NCBI GenBank assembly: GCA_044229235.1
Contig: JBGATH010000017.1
Location: 1-64,000 of the forward strand
Origin: UKL13-2 sp044229235
GTDB lineage: Bacteria; Pseudomonadota; Gammaproteobacteria; Burkholderiales; Usitatibacteraceae
Direction: 5' to 3'
Length of the DNA: 64,000 bases
Shown here: positions 27,363 through 36,149 of the stretch, one piece after another
How the letters are laid out: each line of letters begins with the position of its first letter
How positions within the stretch are numbered: the stretch's first letter is position 1
Position numbers and translations under genes: made by a program
The notes under the pieces: generated by a model
Seen by the model: only the letters and a program-made list of their open reading frames with translations
Told to the model about the DNA's origin: nothing
Database searches by the model: none

Positions 27363-27638
27363 GCTGACCTCTCGTGTTCGCGCTGGTGACGCTGATGGTG
27401 GGTTAACGGCTGGTGTGCCCGCGCCGTTGACGGGGATTGCAGGGAGCACCCTCACGCAGTCGCGGTGCCAAGGGGGCTGAACAAGCGCATGTTTTCATGA
27501 GAAGATTGAATGTCAAGCTTCATGCGGTCCCGGCGGGCCTGCCACAGGAGTCGTTTATCCGCGTGCATTCGCCGGGTACCGTGGTTCACCCCCACATTTC
27601 CGGCGCAACGCAACCCATCTTGAAAGCAGAGTGACGCG

Positions 27639-30600
27639 ATGGACGTGAAGACAATATTCACCAAGACTGCCAAGGGCGTAACCCAGGTCAACCAGAAAAC
27701 GCAATCGTTGTCGCGTGATCTGATGAAGGTGCTCAAAGCGATCGACGGAAAGTCAAACGTGGAAACGCTGGCCGGGAAAGTCGACTTTGCGGTTCCCGCG
27801 CTGGAAAAGGCGCTGGCGCAACTGCAGAAGGAAGGCTTCATCAAGGTGTTCGAGGTCAGGCGCGAAGATCCGATGACCGATTTCGGCGGCGAAGAGGACG
27901 ACTTCGATTTCACGGCGCCGGGCAAGTTGCAGAAGAAGATCGACCCGAACGCAACGCAGGGATTCAAGCCATCCCAATACCGCCCGCCGGCCGGTTTCGA
28001 CCAGGTGGAGCGCGCCACCTCTCCTGCACCCGCCTTCACCCAGGCGCCGACGCCGCGCGATCTCGAAATGGAAGCAGCGCTGGCGGCAGCACGCGAAAAA
28101 GCGCAAATCGAAGCGCGTGCCAAGGCGGAACGCGAGGCACAGATTCGTGCGCGGCTGGAAGTGGAAGCCAAGGCCAAGCGCGACGCGGAACAACGCGCGC
28201 TTGAGGAAGCCAAACGTGCACAGGCAGCGGCGGAAGCGGCGCGACTGGATCTGGAGAGAAAACTCGCGGAGGAAAAGAAGCAGCGCGAAACACTTTCCGA
28301 TACACGCAATCGCCTGACCCGCGAGCAATTGCAAAAGGAAACCGAGCACCAGCAGGCACTGGTCGCTGCCCGCGCCAAGGCGGAGGCGGAAGCGCAGGCG
28401 TTGGCCACCGCGCGTGCCAAGGCCGAGGCCGAGGCAAAGGCGTTGGCAGAGCAACGCAAGCAGGCCGAGGAAGCAGCTATTAAACAGCAGCAGGAACTCG
28501 ATGCCGCGCAGCGCGAGTTGCGCCACCAGCTCAAGGCCGAGATTGAAGCCAAGGTGCGGGCTGAGATGGCCGAGAAGCTGAGCGTGGAACTCGAAGAAGG
28601 CAGCCGTGCCGAGGTTGAGGCGGCGGTCATGGAAGAGGCGCGCGACCAGGCTCGCCAAATGCTGGAAGACCAACTGCGCGCGGAGCGCGAGGCGCTGGCG
28701 AAGGCCGGGGAAGCCTCCAAGCGTGATGCCGAGGAAGTGGCCAAGCGCATGCTGGCTGAGCAGGAGGTGCGCATACGCGCCGAAATGGAAGCGCAGTTTG
28801 CGAAGATTGCGGAGGAAAAGGATAAGGTGGAAAAGGAGGCCCGCCGCATGGCCGAGGCCCAGGCCGAGGCCGCTGCCAAGGCGGCTGCCGAAATGCTCGC
28901 GCGCCTGAAGAATGAGGAAGATGCACGCAAGCGGGCCGAAACCGAGATGCAAGCCCGCATCAAGTCCGAGGAAGAAGCGCGCCGGCGCGCCGAGGCGGAA
29001 ATGGAAGCGCGCCTCAAGTCCGAGGCGGAGGCGCGCCAGCGCGCCGAAGCCGAGGCAGCCGCGCGCAAGGAAGCCGATGCGGCCGCGCGGGCTCGCCTTG
29101 AGGCACGTGCCCGTGAGGAAGCCCAGGAACGGGCGCGCGTCGAAGCGGAAATGAATGCGCAACTGCAGGCAGAGAAAGAAGCCAAGATCCAGGCGCAGGC
29201 CAAGGCAATGATTGAAGCCGAGATGCGCGAGAAGTCTGACCGGGAAAACCAGTTGCGCATCCAGGCCGAACGCACGGCCCGCGAAGAGGCCGAAGCCAAA
29301 GTGCGCGAGGAAGCGATCGCCCGCGAGGCAGCAACCCGCATCGCCGCCGAAGAAGCCGCCGCACGCGACCGGGTACAGCGCGAAGCGGACGCGCGCCTGG
29401 CCGAAGAGCGTCGCGAAGCCGAGGAGCGGCTGGCGTATGAGCGTGCCGCGCGCGAAAAGGCAGAGGAAAAATCGCGGGCCGAGGAGGAAGCCGAAGCGCG
29501 CATGCGCGAATCCCAGGTGGCGCGCCTGAAGGAACTGGAGGAGCAGCGTACCCGCGATGAAGCGATGGGTATCGATCCCGACGAAAAGAAGAAGACGCGG
29601 TATGTAAAGAAAAAGAGCGGCGGCGGACTTCGCTGGCTGGTCGTTGGCCTGGTGGTGCTGCTGGTGATTGGCATCGGCTTGATTCACGTGGTGCCGCTGG
29701 GCGCCGTCAACACCAAGCTGGCCAAGGGCCTGACCGAGTGGATGCACGATGATGTGTCGACCGACGGCCTGAACCTGCGCCTGTTTCCGCGGCCGTATGT
29801 GCGCCTGAATCAGCTGGCCATCGGCAAGGTGCAGGATGCCAAGGCCGGTAGTGCGCGCCTGTACATGGATATCAGCACATTGTTCGGCGATCGGTTTGCC
29901 ATCGACACACTGGAACTGGACGAGGTCGCTATCTCGCCGGAAGCGCTGGCGCGCGCGGTGAAGTGGGCGCAGGCTGAGGGCCGTGGAAAGAGCGTGCAGA
30001 TCGACCGCATCGTCATGCGCGGTGTCAAGGTGGAGATAAAGGGTGTGGCGATCGATGTGTTCGATGCCGACCTGAAGTTCGACAAGAACGGCAAGATCGT
30101 GCGCGGCTCGGCCAAGGCCAAGGACGGCAAATGGTCGATCGATATCAGCCCCAGCAAGGATGCTGTCGCAGCGGATGGTGCTGCGGCGCCGGCAGGCGAC
30201 GTGTGGACAGTGGACTTCGGCGCACGCGGATTGACTCTGCCGATCGGTGCGCCCCTGCCGTTCAGCAGCATTGCTGCCAAGGGAACGATGAGCGGCGATT
30301 CCATGGTTTTCCCGCAAGTTGACGCAAAGCTGCTCGAAGGTTCGGCGACCGGCAGCGTCAAGGTGGACTGGAAAGCAGGCATCACCCTGAACAGTGAATT
30401 CACGGTGGAAAAGGTCAAGGTTGATCAGCTCACCGAGGTATTCACCCGCGACGTGTCGCTGGCGGGCCGCATGGAAGGCCAGTTCACCCTGCAATCCGGT
30501 GGGCTCACCGTGAGCGAGGTGCTGGACCGGCCGGCCATCCAGGGGAATTTCCTCGTGAAAGAGGGCGCGGTGGGCAATGTCGACCTGGTGCAGGCAATGC

Positions 30601-30860
30601 GCTCGCCGGGAAGCGTCGGCGGACAATCGAAGTTCGCCGATTTGTCCGGCCAGCTGCGTGTGGCCGACGGGGTAATTCATTACGAGAAGCTCAAGTTTGC
30701 CGGCGGTGTCCTGCTTGCCAATGGCGCCGTCTCGGTCAATTACGGCAGCAGCGCGCTGTCGGGCAGCGTCAGTTCCGAAATCCGCTCCAGCGTCGCGCAG
30801 GATCGCGCCAACTTCAATGTTTCCGGCAAGGTGTCGCGGCCGTCGCTGAAACGGGGCTGA
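27639..30860 (+). CDS. long coiled-coil protein with inner-membrane anchor and AsmA-like domain
   Basis: The 1073-residue protein has three parts. Residues 1-80 form a small helical domain ('LEKALAQLQKEGFIKVF'), similar to a winged helix. Residues about 140-640 are highly charged (Ala, Glu, Arg, Lys) and should form a long single helix or coiled coil. This stretch contains three 18-residue tandem repeats at 421-474. A membrane helix (about 664-686, LVVGLVVLLVIGIGLI) leads to an AsmA-like periplasmic domain ('DGLNLRLFPRPYVRLNQLAIG'). The domain combination is unusual. The start codon at 27639 is the first in frame after a stop. Confidence 0.8.
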   Translation: MDVKTIFTKTAKGVTQVNQKTQSLSRDLMKVLKAIDGKSNVETLAGKVDFAVPALEKALAQLQKEGFIKVFEVRREDPMTDFGGEEDDFDFTAPGKLQKKIDPNATQGFKPSQYRPPAGFDQVERATSPAPAFTQAPTPRDLEMEAALAAAREKAQIEARAKAEREAQIRARLEVEAKAKRDAEQRALEEAKRAQAAAEAARLDLERKLAEEKKQRETLSDTRNRLTREQLQKETEHQQALVAARAKAEAEAQALATARAKAEAEAKALAEQRKQAEEAAIKQQQELDAAQRELRHQLKAEIEAKVRAEMAEKLSVELEEGSRAEVEAAVMEEARDQARQMLEDQLRAEREALAKAGEASKRDAEEVAKRMLAEQEVRIRAEMEAQFAKIAEEKDKVEKEARRMAEAQAEAAAKAAAEMLARLKNEEDARKRAETEMQARIKSEEEARRRAEAEMEARLKSEAEARQRAEAEAAARKEADAAARARLEARAREEAQERARVEAEMNAQLQAEKEAKIQAQAKAMIEAEMREKSDRENQLRIQAERTAREEAEAKVREEAIAREAATRIAAEEAAARDRVQREADARLAEERREAEERLAYERAAREKAEEKSRAEEEAEARMRESQVARLKELEEQRTRDEAMGIDPDEKKKTRYVKKKSGGGLRWLVVGLVVLLVIGIGLIHVVPLGAVNTKLAKGLTEWMHDDVSTDGLNLRLFPRPYVRLNQLAIGKVQDAKAGSARLYMDISTLFGDRFAIDTLELDEVAISPEALARAVKWAQAEGRGKSVQIDRIVMRGVKVEIKGVAIDVFDADLKFDKNGKIVRGSAKAKDGKWSIDISPSKDAVAADGAAAPAGDVWTVDFGARGLTLPIGAPLPFSSIAAKGTMSGDSMVFPQVDAKLLEGSATGSVKVDWKAGITLNSEFTVEKVKVDQLTEVFTRDVSLAGRMEGQFTLQSGGLTVSEVLDRPAIQGNFLVKEGAVGNVDLVQAMRSPGSVGGQSKFADLSGQLRVADGVIHYEKLKFAGGVLLANGAVSVNYGSSALSGSVSSEIRSSVAQDRANFNVSGKVSRPSLKRG
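28899..29060 (+). repeat. three tandem 54-bp units within the coiled-coil gene
   Basis: Units 28899-28952, 28953-29006 and 29007-29060 encode the same 18-residue pattern (AR-L/I-K-x-E-E-x-A-R-x-R-A-E). The DNA and protein copies differ, so they are imperfect but clear. Confidence 0.8.
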
Positions 30861-30972
30861 CAACGTTCATCAGAGCTGGCCGCGGCGCGCATGCGCCGCG
30901 GGTCAGCTTTCTCTTCTCGGGTCCCAAGGATGGCAAGCAGGCATTCGCAATCAGCACCCGCGAAAAGCGGCG

Positions 30973-31027
30973 AAACTCCAGCAACGGCGCGCCTTCTAGG
31001 CCAAAAATGCCTCAAACGCCGCGCCAA
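30973..31027. repeat. degraded copy of the palindromic hairpin family
   Basis: The left arm is nearly the same as that at 17607 (AAACTCCAGCA, then CGGCGCG), but the right arm is decayed to CGCCGCGCC. It lies in the gap between the coiled-coil gene and the ferredoxin-NADP reductase gene. Confidence 0.5.
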
Positions 31028-31110
31028 ATGGGCAGCTTCATCGGCGCAGCAACAAGGCCATGCTCAGAGCAGGGTGATATTCCCGAGTGATTTGATAAAC
31101 TATTGATCTC

Positions 31111-31130
31111 ACGCGCGCTGGCGCGTTTTT
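31111..31130 (+). terminator. terminator-like hairpin upstream of ferredoxin-NADP reductase
   Basis: ACGCGC/GCGCGT arms with a four-base loop run directly into five T. It may end the upstream transcript or act as a leader hairpin. Confidence 0.5.
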
Positions 31131-31146
31131 CGAGCCGCCGCATCTG

Positions 31147-31980
31147 ATGGATTCAACCACTACTTCAACTGCCGGTCCCCTTCACGACGGCAGCCAGTCC
31201 GCTACCGTAGCGCAGGCATTCACCGAAGAACCGGTACTCTGGACGCATCGCTGGAATCCGCGGCTGATGTCGTTTCGCGTGCGCCGCGATCCGGCATATC
31301 GTTTTGCCCCCGGACAGTTTGCCCGCATCGGCCTGCGCAAAGACAATGGCGAAACGATCTGGCGCGCCTATTCAATCGTTTCGGCACCGCATGAGCCGTT
31401 CCTCGAGTTCTTCCTGGTGATATTGCCCGATGGCGAATTCTCGGGCAGGGTCGGTCGCTTCAACCTCGGCGACACCATGCTCGTCGAGCAGATGCCGCAG
31501 GGCTTCCTCACCGTCGACCGGTTCAAACAGCCCGGGCGGGAACAGGATCTGTGGCTGATGGCCACCGGTACCGGCCTGGCGCCATATGTGTCCATGTTGC
31601 GCGACGCCGCCGTCTGGTCGCGCTTCGAGCATATCGTGCTGGTGTTGTCCGTGCGCGAACGGCATGACCTTGGCTACGTCGAGGAGCTGGATGCTATTGC
31701 CGCGACGCACCGCGGCGAAGGCAACGCCCGCTTTCACTTTGTCCGGACGCTGACGCGCGACGCCCTGCACGGCGCACTCAGCGGCCGCATCAATGTGCTG
31801 CTGGAGTCAGGAGAACTGGAAGCGGCGGCAGGTGTACCCATGTCCGACGCGCGTTCGCGTTTCATGCTGTGCGGCAATCCGGAGATGGTGGAGACCATGC
31901 GCAAGTTGCTCAAGTCGCGCGGTTTTCGCATGAATCGGCGCCTCGAGCCGGGCCATATCATCGTGGAAAATTACTGGTAA
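31147..31980 (+). CDS. fpr: ferredoxin--NADP(+) reductase
   Basis: The 277-residue protein is a plant/bacterial-type ferredoxin-NADP reductase. The FAD-binding motif RAYSIVS is preceded by 'FAPGQFARIGL', and the NADP-binding loop is 'TGTGLAPYVSMLRD'. The C-terminus closes with aromatic residues ENYW, as in bacterial class FPR. An N-terminal extension of about 25 residues is Ser/Thr/Gln-rich and looks disordered. It moves electrons between NADPH and ferredoxin or flavodoxin. Confidence 0.93.
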   Translation: MDSTTTSTAGPLHDGSQSATVAQAFTEEPVLWTHRWNPRLMSFRVRRDPAYRFAPGQFARIGLRKDNGETIWRAYSIVSAPHEPFLEFFLVILPDGEFSGRVGRFNLGDTMLVEQMPQGFLTVDRFKQPGREQDLWLMATGTGLAPYVSMLRDAAVWSRFEHIVLVLSVRERHDLGYVEELDAIAATHRGEGNARFHFVRTLTRDALHGALSGRINVLLESGELEAAAGVPMSDARSRFMLCGNPEMVETMRKLLKSRGFRMNRRLEPGHIIVENYW

Positions 31981-32129
31981 CGTTGCTGCCCAGAGTTCTC
32001 ATGCCAGCATCGGCAGCGGCGTGCAATGGTGTGCCAGGTGCGATGACGGTACAGTCCAAGACAACGCTGAAACAAACCTTGCGGCAACGGCGCGTGGCGC
32101 CAGTCGCCGGCCAATTCGGGGGATTCACC

Positions 32130-34400
32130 ATGATCGACCGCTCCAACATTGATGCGAGTGGTATCTGCGCGCGATTCGTGCCCGCTTTTTTGGTGCTCGT
32201 GGCGTCGTGTGCGGCGCCACCACCACCACCGGAACCGCCGCGGCCGGCCGTCGTCGTGGCGCCGCCGCCAGTGCAGCGACTGGGACCGCCGGTGGCTGCG
32301 GTTCGCGCCGTCAGCGAGACTTTTTTCGGGCAATCCGTAACGGACCCATATCGCTATCTGGAGGACATCAAAAACCCGGAAGTACAGGCGTTCATGCGCG
32401 GACAGGGCGAATTTGCCCGCAAGGCTCTCGATGTAATCCCGGGACGCGCGCGAATGCTGGACCGTATCGCCGAATTGTCCGAGGCGGGTATTGCCATCAC
32501 ATCGGTTCAGGTAACGGGCGCGGGCAACAGCCCCCAGATTTTCTATCTCAAGCAGGCGCGCGGCGAGAACAGTCGCAAACTTTACATGCGCACCGGCTAC
32601 GGCAGTGTCGAGCGGTTGCTGTTTGATCCCGCCGCGGCAGGGACCGCCGGTACCCGCTACACGATCGATGCCTATGTACCTTCCCCCACCGGAAGGCACG
32701 TTGCCATCGGCATTGCCGCGGGGGGTTCGGAAAACACCAGCCTGATCGTCGTCGATACCCAGTCTGCCAGCATCGAGGGCGGCGCGATCGATCGCATCGG
32801 CTTCTTTGCCGGGACCCACTGGGCACCCGACGGCAAGTCGTTCTTTTACAACCGCCTGCCTGCCCAGCAGGCCGGCGCTGCGGTGAACCGCTACCTGCGC
32901 AGCGTGGCCTACCGCCACGTGCTCGGTCGAGGTCTCGACAAGGATGAAGCCGTGCTCGGCCAGGGGCATGGCGCAGCGCTCGCCGACATCGACATCCCGG
33001 GCGTTGAATTCAGCGATGACGGCAAGCTCCTGGTGGGCAAGGTCGAGCACGGCGACCTGCGGGAAATAAGCATCTATATCGCGCCGGTGGGTGATTTCCG
33101 GCAGGTGCCTGATTGGCAAAGGGCAATCGAGCCGAAGGATGGCGTTACTGCGTTCGCGACCCATGATCGCGCGCTCTATCTTTTGACCCACCATAATGCG
33201 CCCCGCTACAAGGTGGTGCGCACCGGCCTTGCGCGTCCCGATTTCAGCAAGGCCACGACCGTGGTGCCGCATGGCGACACCGTCGTGCGCGAATTGGCGG
33301 TGGCACAGGATGCCCTCTACATTCGGGAGCTGATCGGCGGTGTAGACCGCCTGCAGCGTCTCAACTTCAGCCAGAGCGTGTTCTCCGGGGGCAAGCTGGA
33401 ATTTGTGCGTTTGCCATTTGATCTCGCCATCCGCCAGATGATCACCAGCCCCAGGCGCCCGGGTGCGCTCCTGCGCCTCGAAGGCTGGACCGAATCTCCC
33501 AAGTATGTGCAGATCGAGGAGCGCTCAGGGAACTTGATCGACACCAGGCTGCAGCCAAAATCGGCAGTTAATTTCGATGCCATCGACGAAGTGCGCCTGA
33601 TGGCGACCGCCAAGGACGGTACCAGGATTCCTGTTTCGCTGATCTACCGGAAAGGTACCCAGCTCGATACTGTGCGGCCGACGCTGCTGCGTGCCTACGG
33701 CGCATACGGCATCACCCAGGCACCGGTATTCAATGCGGCCACGCTGGCATGGCTGGAACGTGGCGGCGTGCTCGGCACCTGCCATGTACGCGGTGGCGGT
33801 GAGTTTGGCGAGGCCTGGCACCGCGGCGGCCAGAAACTCACCAAACCCAATACCTGGCGTGACTTGATCGCCTGCGCGGAATTCATGATCGAGAAGGGCT
33901 TCAGCCGCCCGTCGACGCTGGCAATCCAGGGCGGCAGCGCCGGCGGAATCACGGTCGGCCGGGCGCTGACCGAACGCCCGGACCTGTTCGCCGCCGTGGT
34001 GGCCAATGTCGGCGTGATGGATACGCTGCGCGCCGAGTTCACGCCAAACGGCCCGCCAAACATTCCCGAGTTTGGCTCGGTAAAAACCGAAGAGGGATTT
34101 CGCGGCCTGCTGGCGATGAGCTCGCTTCACGCCGTGAAGGACGATGTCCGGTATCCGGCCGTGTTGCTGATGCATGGCGCAAACGATCCGCGCGTTGAGG
34201 TGTGGCACTCGGCAAAGATGGCAGCCCGCCTGCAGGCGGTCGGGGAACGCTTGACCGGTGCGAATCCGGTGCTGCTCCGCGTGGATTACGATGCCGGTCA
34301 CGGTGTCGGTTCTTCCCGCAGCCAGCGGAATGCGGAGTTGGCCGATATCTACAGTTTCCTGTTGTGGCAGTTCGGGGATCCGGAATTCCAGCCAAAATAA
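32130..34400 (+). CDS. lipoprotein prolyl oligopeptidase (S9A)
   Basis: The 756-residue protein has a lipobox (VASC at about residues 28-31), so it is a lipoprotein. A run of Pro-rich residues follows, then the S9A propeller and catalytic domain. The triad is Ser603 (GGSAGGITVG), Asp686 (HGANDPRV) and His724 (DAGHGVG). It cleaves peptides after proline in the periplasm or at the membrane. The ATG at 32130 has a GGGGGA upstream; upstream ORF sequence lacks the lipobox context. It is followed after five bases by the CorA-like gene. Confidence 0.9.
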   Translation: MIDRSNIDASGICARFVPAFLVLVASCAAPPPPPEPPRPAVVVAPPPVQRLGPPVAAVRAVSETFFGQSVTDPYRYLEDIKNPEVQAFMRGQGEFARKALDVIPGRARMLDRIAELSEAGIAITSVQVTGAGNSPQIFYLKQARGENSRKLYMRTGYGSVERLLFDPAAAGTAGTRYTIDAYVPSPTGRHVAIGIAAGGSENTSLIVVDTQSASIEGGAIDRIGFFAGTHWAPDGKSFFYNRLPAQQAGAAVNRYLRSVAYRHVLGRGLDKDEAVLGQGHGAALADIDIPGVEFSDDGKLLVGKVEHGDLREISIYIAPVGDFRQVPDWQRAIEPKDGVTAFATHDRALYLLTHHNAPRYKVVRTGLARPDFSKATTVVPHGDTVVRELAVAQDALYIRELIGGVDRLQRLNFSQSVFSGGKLEFVRLPFDLAIRQMITSPRRPGALLRLEGWTESPKYVQIEERSGNLIDTRLQPKSAVNFDAIDEVRLMATAKDGTRIPVSLIYRKGTQLDTVRPTLLRAYGAYGITQAPVFNAATLAWLERGGVLGTCHVRGGGEFGEAWHRGGQKLTKPNTWRDLIACAEFMIEKGFSRPSTLAIQGGSAGGITVGRALTERPDLFAAVVANVGVMDTLRAEFTPNGPPNIPEFGSVKTEEGFRGLLAMSSLHAVKDDVRYPAVLLMHGANDPRVEVWHSAKMAARLQAVGERLTGANPVLLRVDYDAGHGVGSSRSQRNAELADIYSFLLWQFGDPEFQPK

Positions 34401-34405
34401 CCCGC

Positions 34406-36073
34406 ATGCCAGACAACATCGTCCGCGAGTTTCATCACACCCTGCTGTGGCCGATTACGCTGCGGCCGCTGCGGCGCGAAATCGGTGCCGATACGGTGCA
34501 TTTCTGGGAAGCGCTTCGGCGGCACCCCGGGCCTTGGGAGTCGGTGGATGACGCCCTGCTGATTGAAGACGAATCCTGCCTTGCCGGCTATGAAGAGTTT
34601 GTCTACTTCCTGCCATACGTCCAGCGCTTCCTGTACGGCGTGGGTGACGAAGGGCGCGGACCGCAGGCATCACTGCACGCCTTCCAGCGGCACGACCTGA
34701 AGGAAGTGCGGGTACGCACCGAGGCCGGTGTCGACAAGATACGCCTGGCTGTGCGGCGCGCGCGCCTGTATTTCTTTTACGACATCGACGTGGCGCTGGC
34801 TGTACTGGAGGTGTCGGGCGAAAACATCCCGCTGGAATCCGCCATCGACATCATGGACCGGTTCGGCCGGCCGTATCCACCTGCTTGGGAGGCGAATGGC
34901 CGCGGTTCCCACTGCCTGCATAGCGTGGAATTCTGGGGGCACGACGCTACCGGCGCGCCGGCGCTGTTATCCAAATCGGATTACGGCGATCGCGAGAAAT
35001 ACCTCGACCTGGTCCGACTGTCGCGGCAAACGCCGCTGTCCCTGCACTGGGAGTTCTTCCTGTCGCCGATGGTCCCCGCCTATCTGCCGGGCGGCGCGCT
35101 CAAGTATTACCAGATCGAAAACAAGCGCATTCCGATCATGAGCTACCTGTCATTCGACGACCCGATGGCACTGACACGCGGCGACATGGCGCGCATCGCC
35201 TTCGCGGCCAAGTGGGGCGAGTCGGGTACGTTGCCTTATGCCTCGCGCTTCCTGTCAGACTTTGAAACGGCATATTGCTACGACCGCTATTGGGACGACG
35301 AGAATCCATCGGCCGGCATGAAGACGCGTTATTTTTTCTGCGGTGTCGGCTTCGCGATGATCACCGACCATCAGCGGGACAAGGTGTTGTTGCGGCAGTT
35401 CCGCCACCAGTTTTTTCAAATCGGGCTGATTGCGAATTTTCACAAGGCCGCGCTGCTGTCACTGTCCAACCGCTTTTCGCGGGCGGTGGAGCGGCTCAAC
35501 GTGCGCGATTTCGAGTCGGTCAAGCAGTTCAAGAAACATGTGCGCGAAACACTGGAAGTGTTCTTGCGCTTCAACCATCGATACTGGTTTCACGAGATTT
35601 CCAATCAGGTGCAGGCCAGCGACTTCTTTGCCCGCTGGGCGCAGCAGCTTGGCTCGAATGCGCTTTACACCGAAGTGCGGGAGGAAGCGCGCGATATCAA
35701 TGAATATCTGGATACGGATCGCGCCCGCAAGCAGACCGACAACGCCATGCGGCTGACGGTGGTGTCGTCCTGCGGTATGGTCGGCACGGTGGCCACCGGA
35801 TTCCTCGGCATGAATCTGTACAGCCACGCCGACATGCCAACGATGGACAAGCTGCTGATCTTTCTTGCGGTGTTTATACCGACAATTCTGCTGGCGCTGT
35901 ACACCGTCGTCATTTCCCGGCGCATCGCCAATTTCATGGAAGCGCTATCCAGCGAAGGGCTGTCCTGGCGGGAAAAATTCACAACGTTTCGACAGATCTG
36001 GTACTCAAGCAAGCGTGAGCGCGTGCGCGAACGGCGCGATCAAGAAACGCGCGGCCTCACCTCTGGCGAATAG
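34406..36073 (+). CDS. CorA-like membrane protein with large N-terminal domain
   Basis: The 555-residue protein ends like CorA-type channels: a long helical stretch, then two membrane helices (about 452-470 and 480-502) with a G468-M469-N470 motif at the end of the first and a basic C-terminal tail. About 430 residues precede this, larger than standard CorA cytoplasmic domains, and have no motif I recognise. It is probably a divalent-cation channel or a relative of CorA with a different role. The ATG is five bases after the peptidase stop, so cotranscription is likely. Confidence 0.75.
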   Translation: MPDNIVREFHHTLLWPITLRPLRREIGADTVHFWEALRRHPGPWESVDDALLIEDESCLAGYEEFVYFLPYVQRFLYGVGDEGRGPQASLHAFQRHDLKEVRVRTEAGVDKIRLAVRRARLYFFYDIDVALAVLEVSGENIPLESAIDIMDRFGRPYPPAWEANGRGSHCLHSVEFWGHDATGAPALLSKSDYGDREKYLDLVRLSRQTPLSLHWEFFLSPMVPAYLPGGALKYYQIENKRIPIMSYLSFDDPMALTRGDMARIAFAAKWGESGTLPYASRFLSDFETAYCYDRYWDDENPSAGMKTRYFFCGVGFAMITDHQRDKVLLRQFRHQFFQIGLIANFHKAALLSLSNRFSRAVERLNVRDFESVKQFKKHVRETLEVFLRFNHRYWFHEISNQVQASDFFARWAQQLGSNALYTEVREEARDINEYLDTDRARKQTDNAMRLTVVSSCGMVGTVATGFLGMNLYSHADMPTMDKLLIFLAVFIPTILLALYTVVISRRIANFMEALSSEGLSWREKFTTFRQIWYSSKRERVRERRDQETRGLTSGE

Positions 36074-36149
36074 CGAGGGGGCGCACCTGGCGGCGCGCCC
36101 CTGAGCCTTTTCAACTGACTCACGGCTGCTTGATGCGTTTTGCTGCGGC

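Noticed and set aside
27452..30863. Two very long minus-strand open frames (740 and 1036 codons) opposite the coiled-coil/AsmA gene
   Set aside because: The coding strand is made of Ala, Glu, Arg and Lys codons that rarely give stops on the other strand. The antisense products are low-complexity (Ser/Arg or Leu/Gly/His) and lack domains or starts with ribosome sites.
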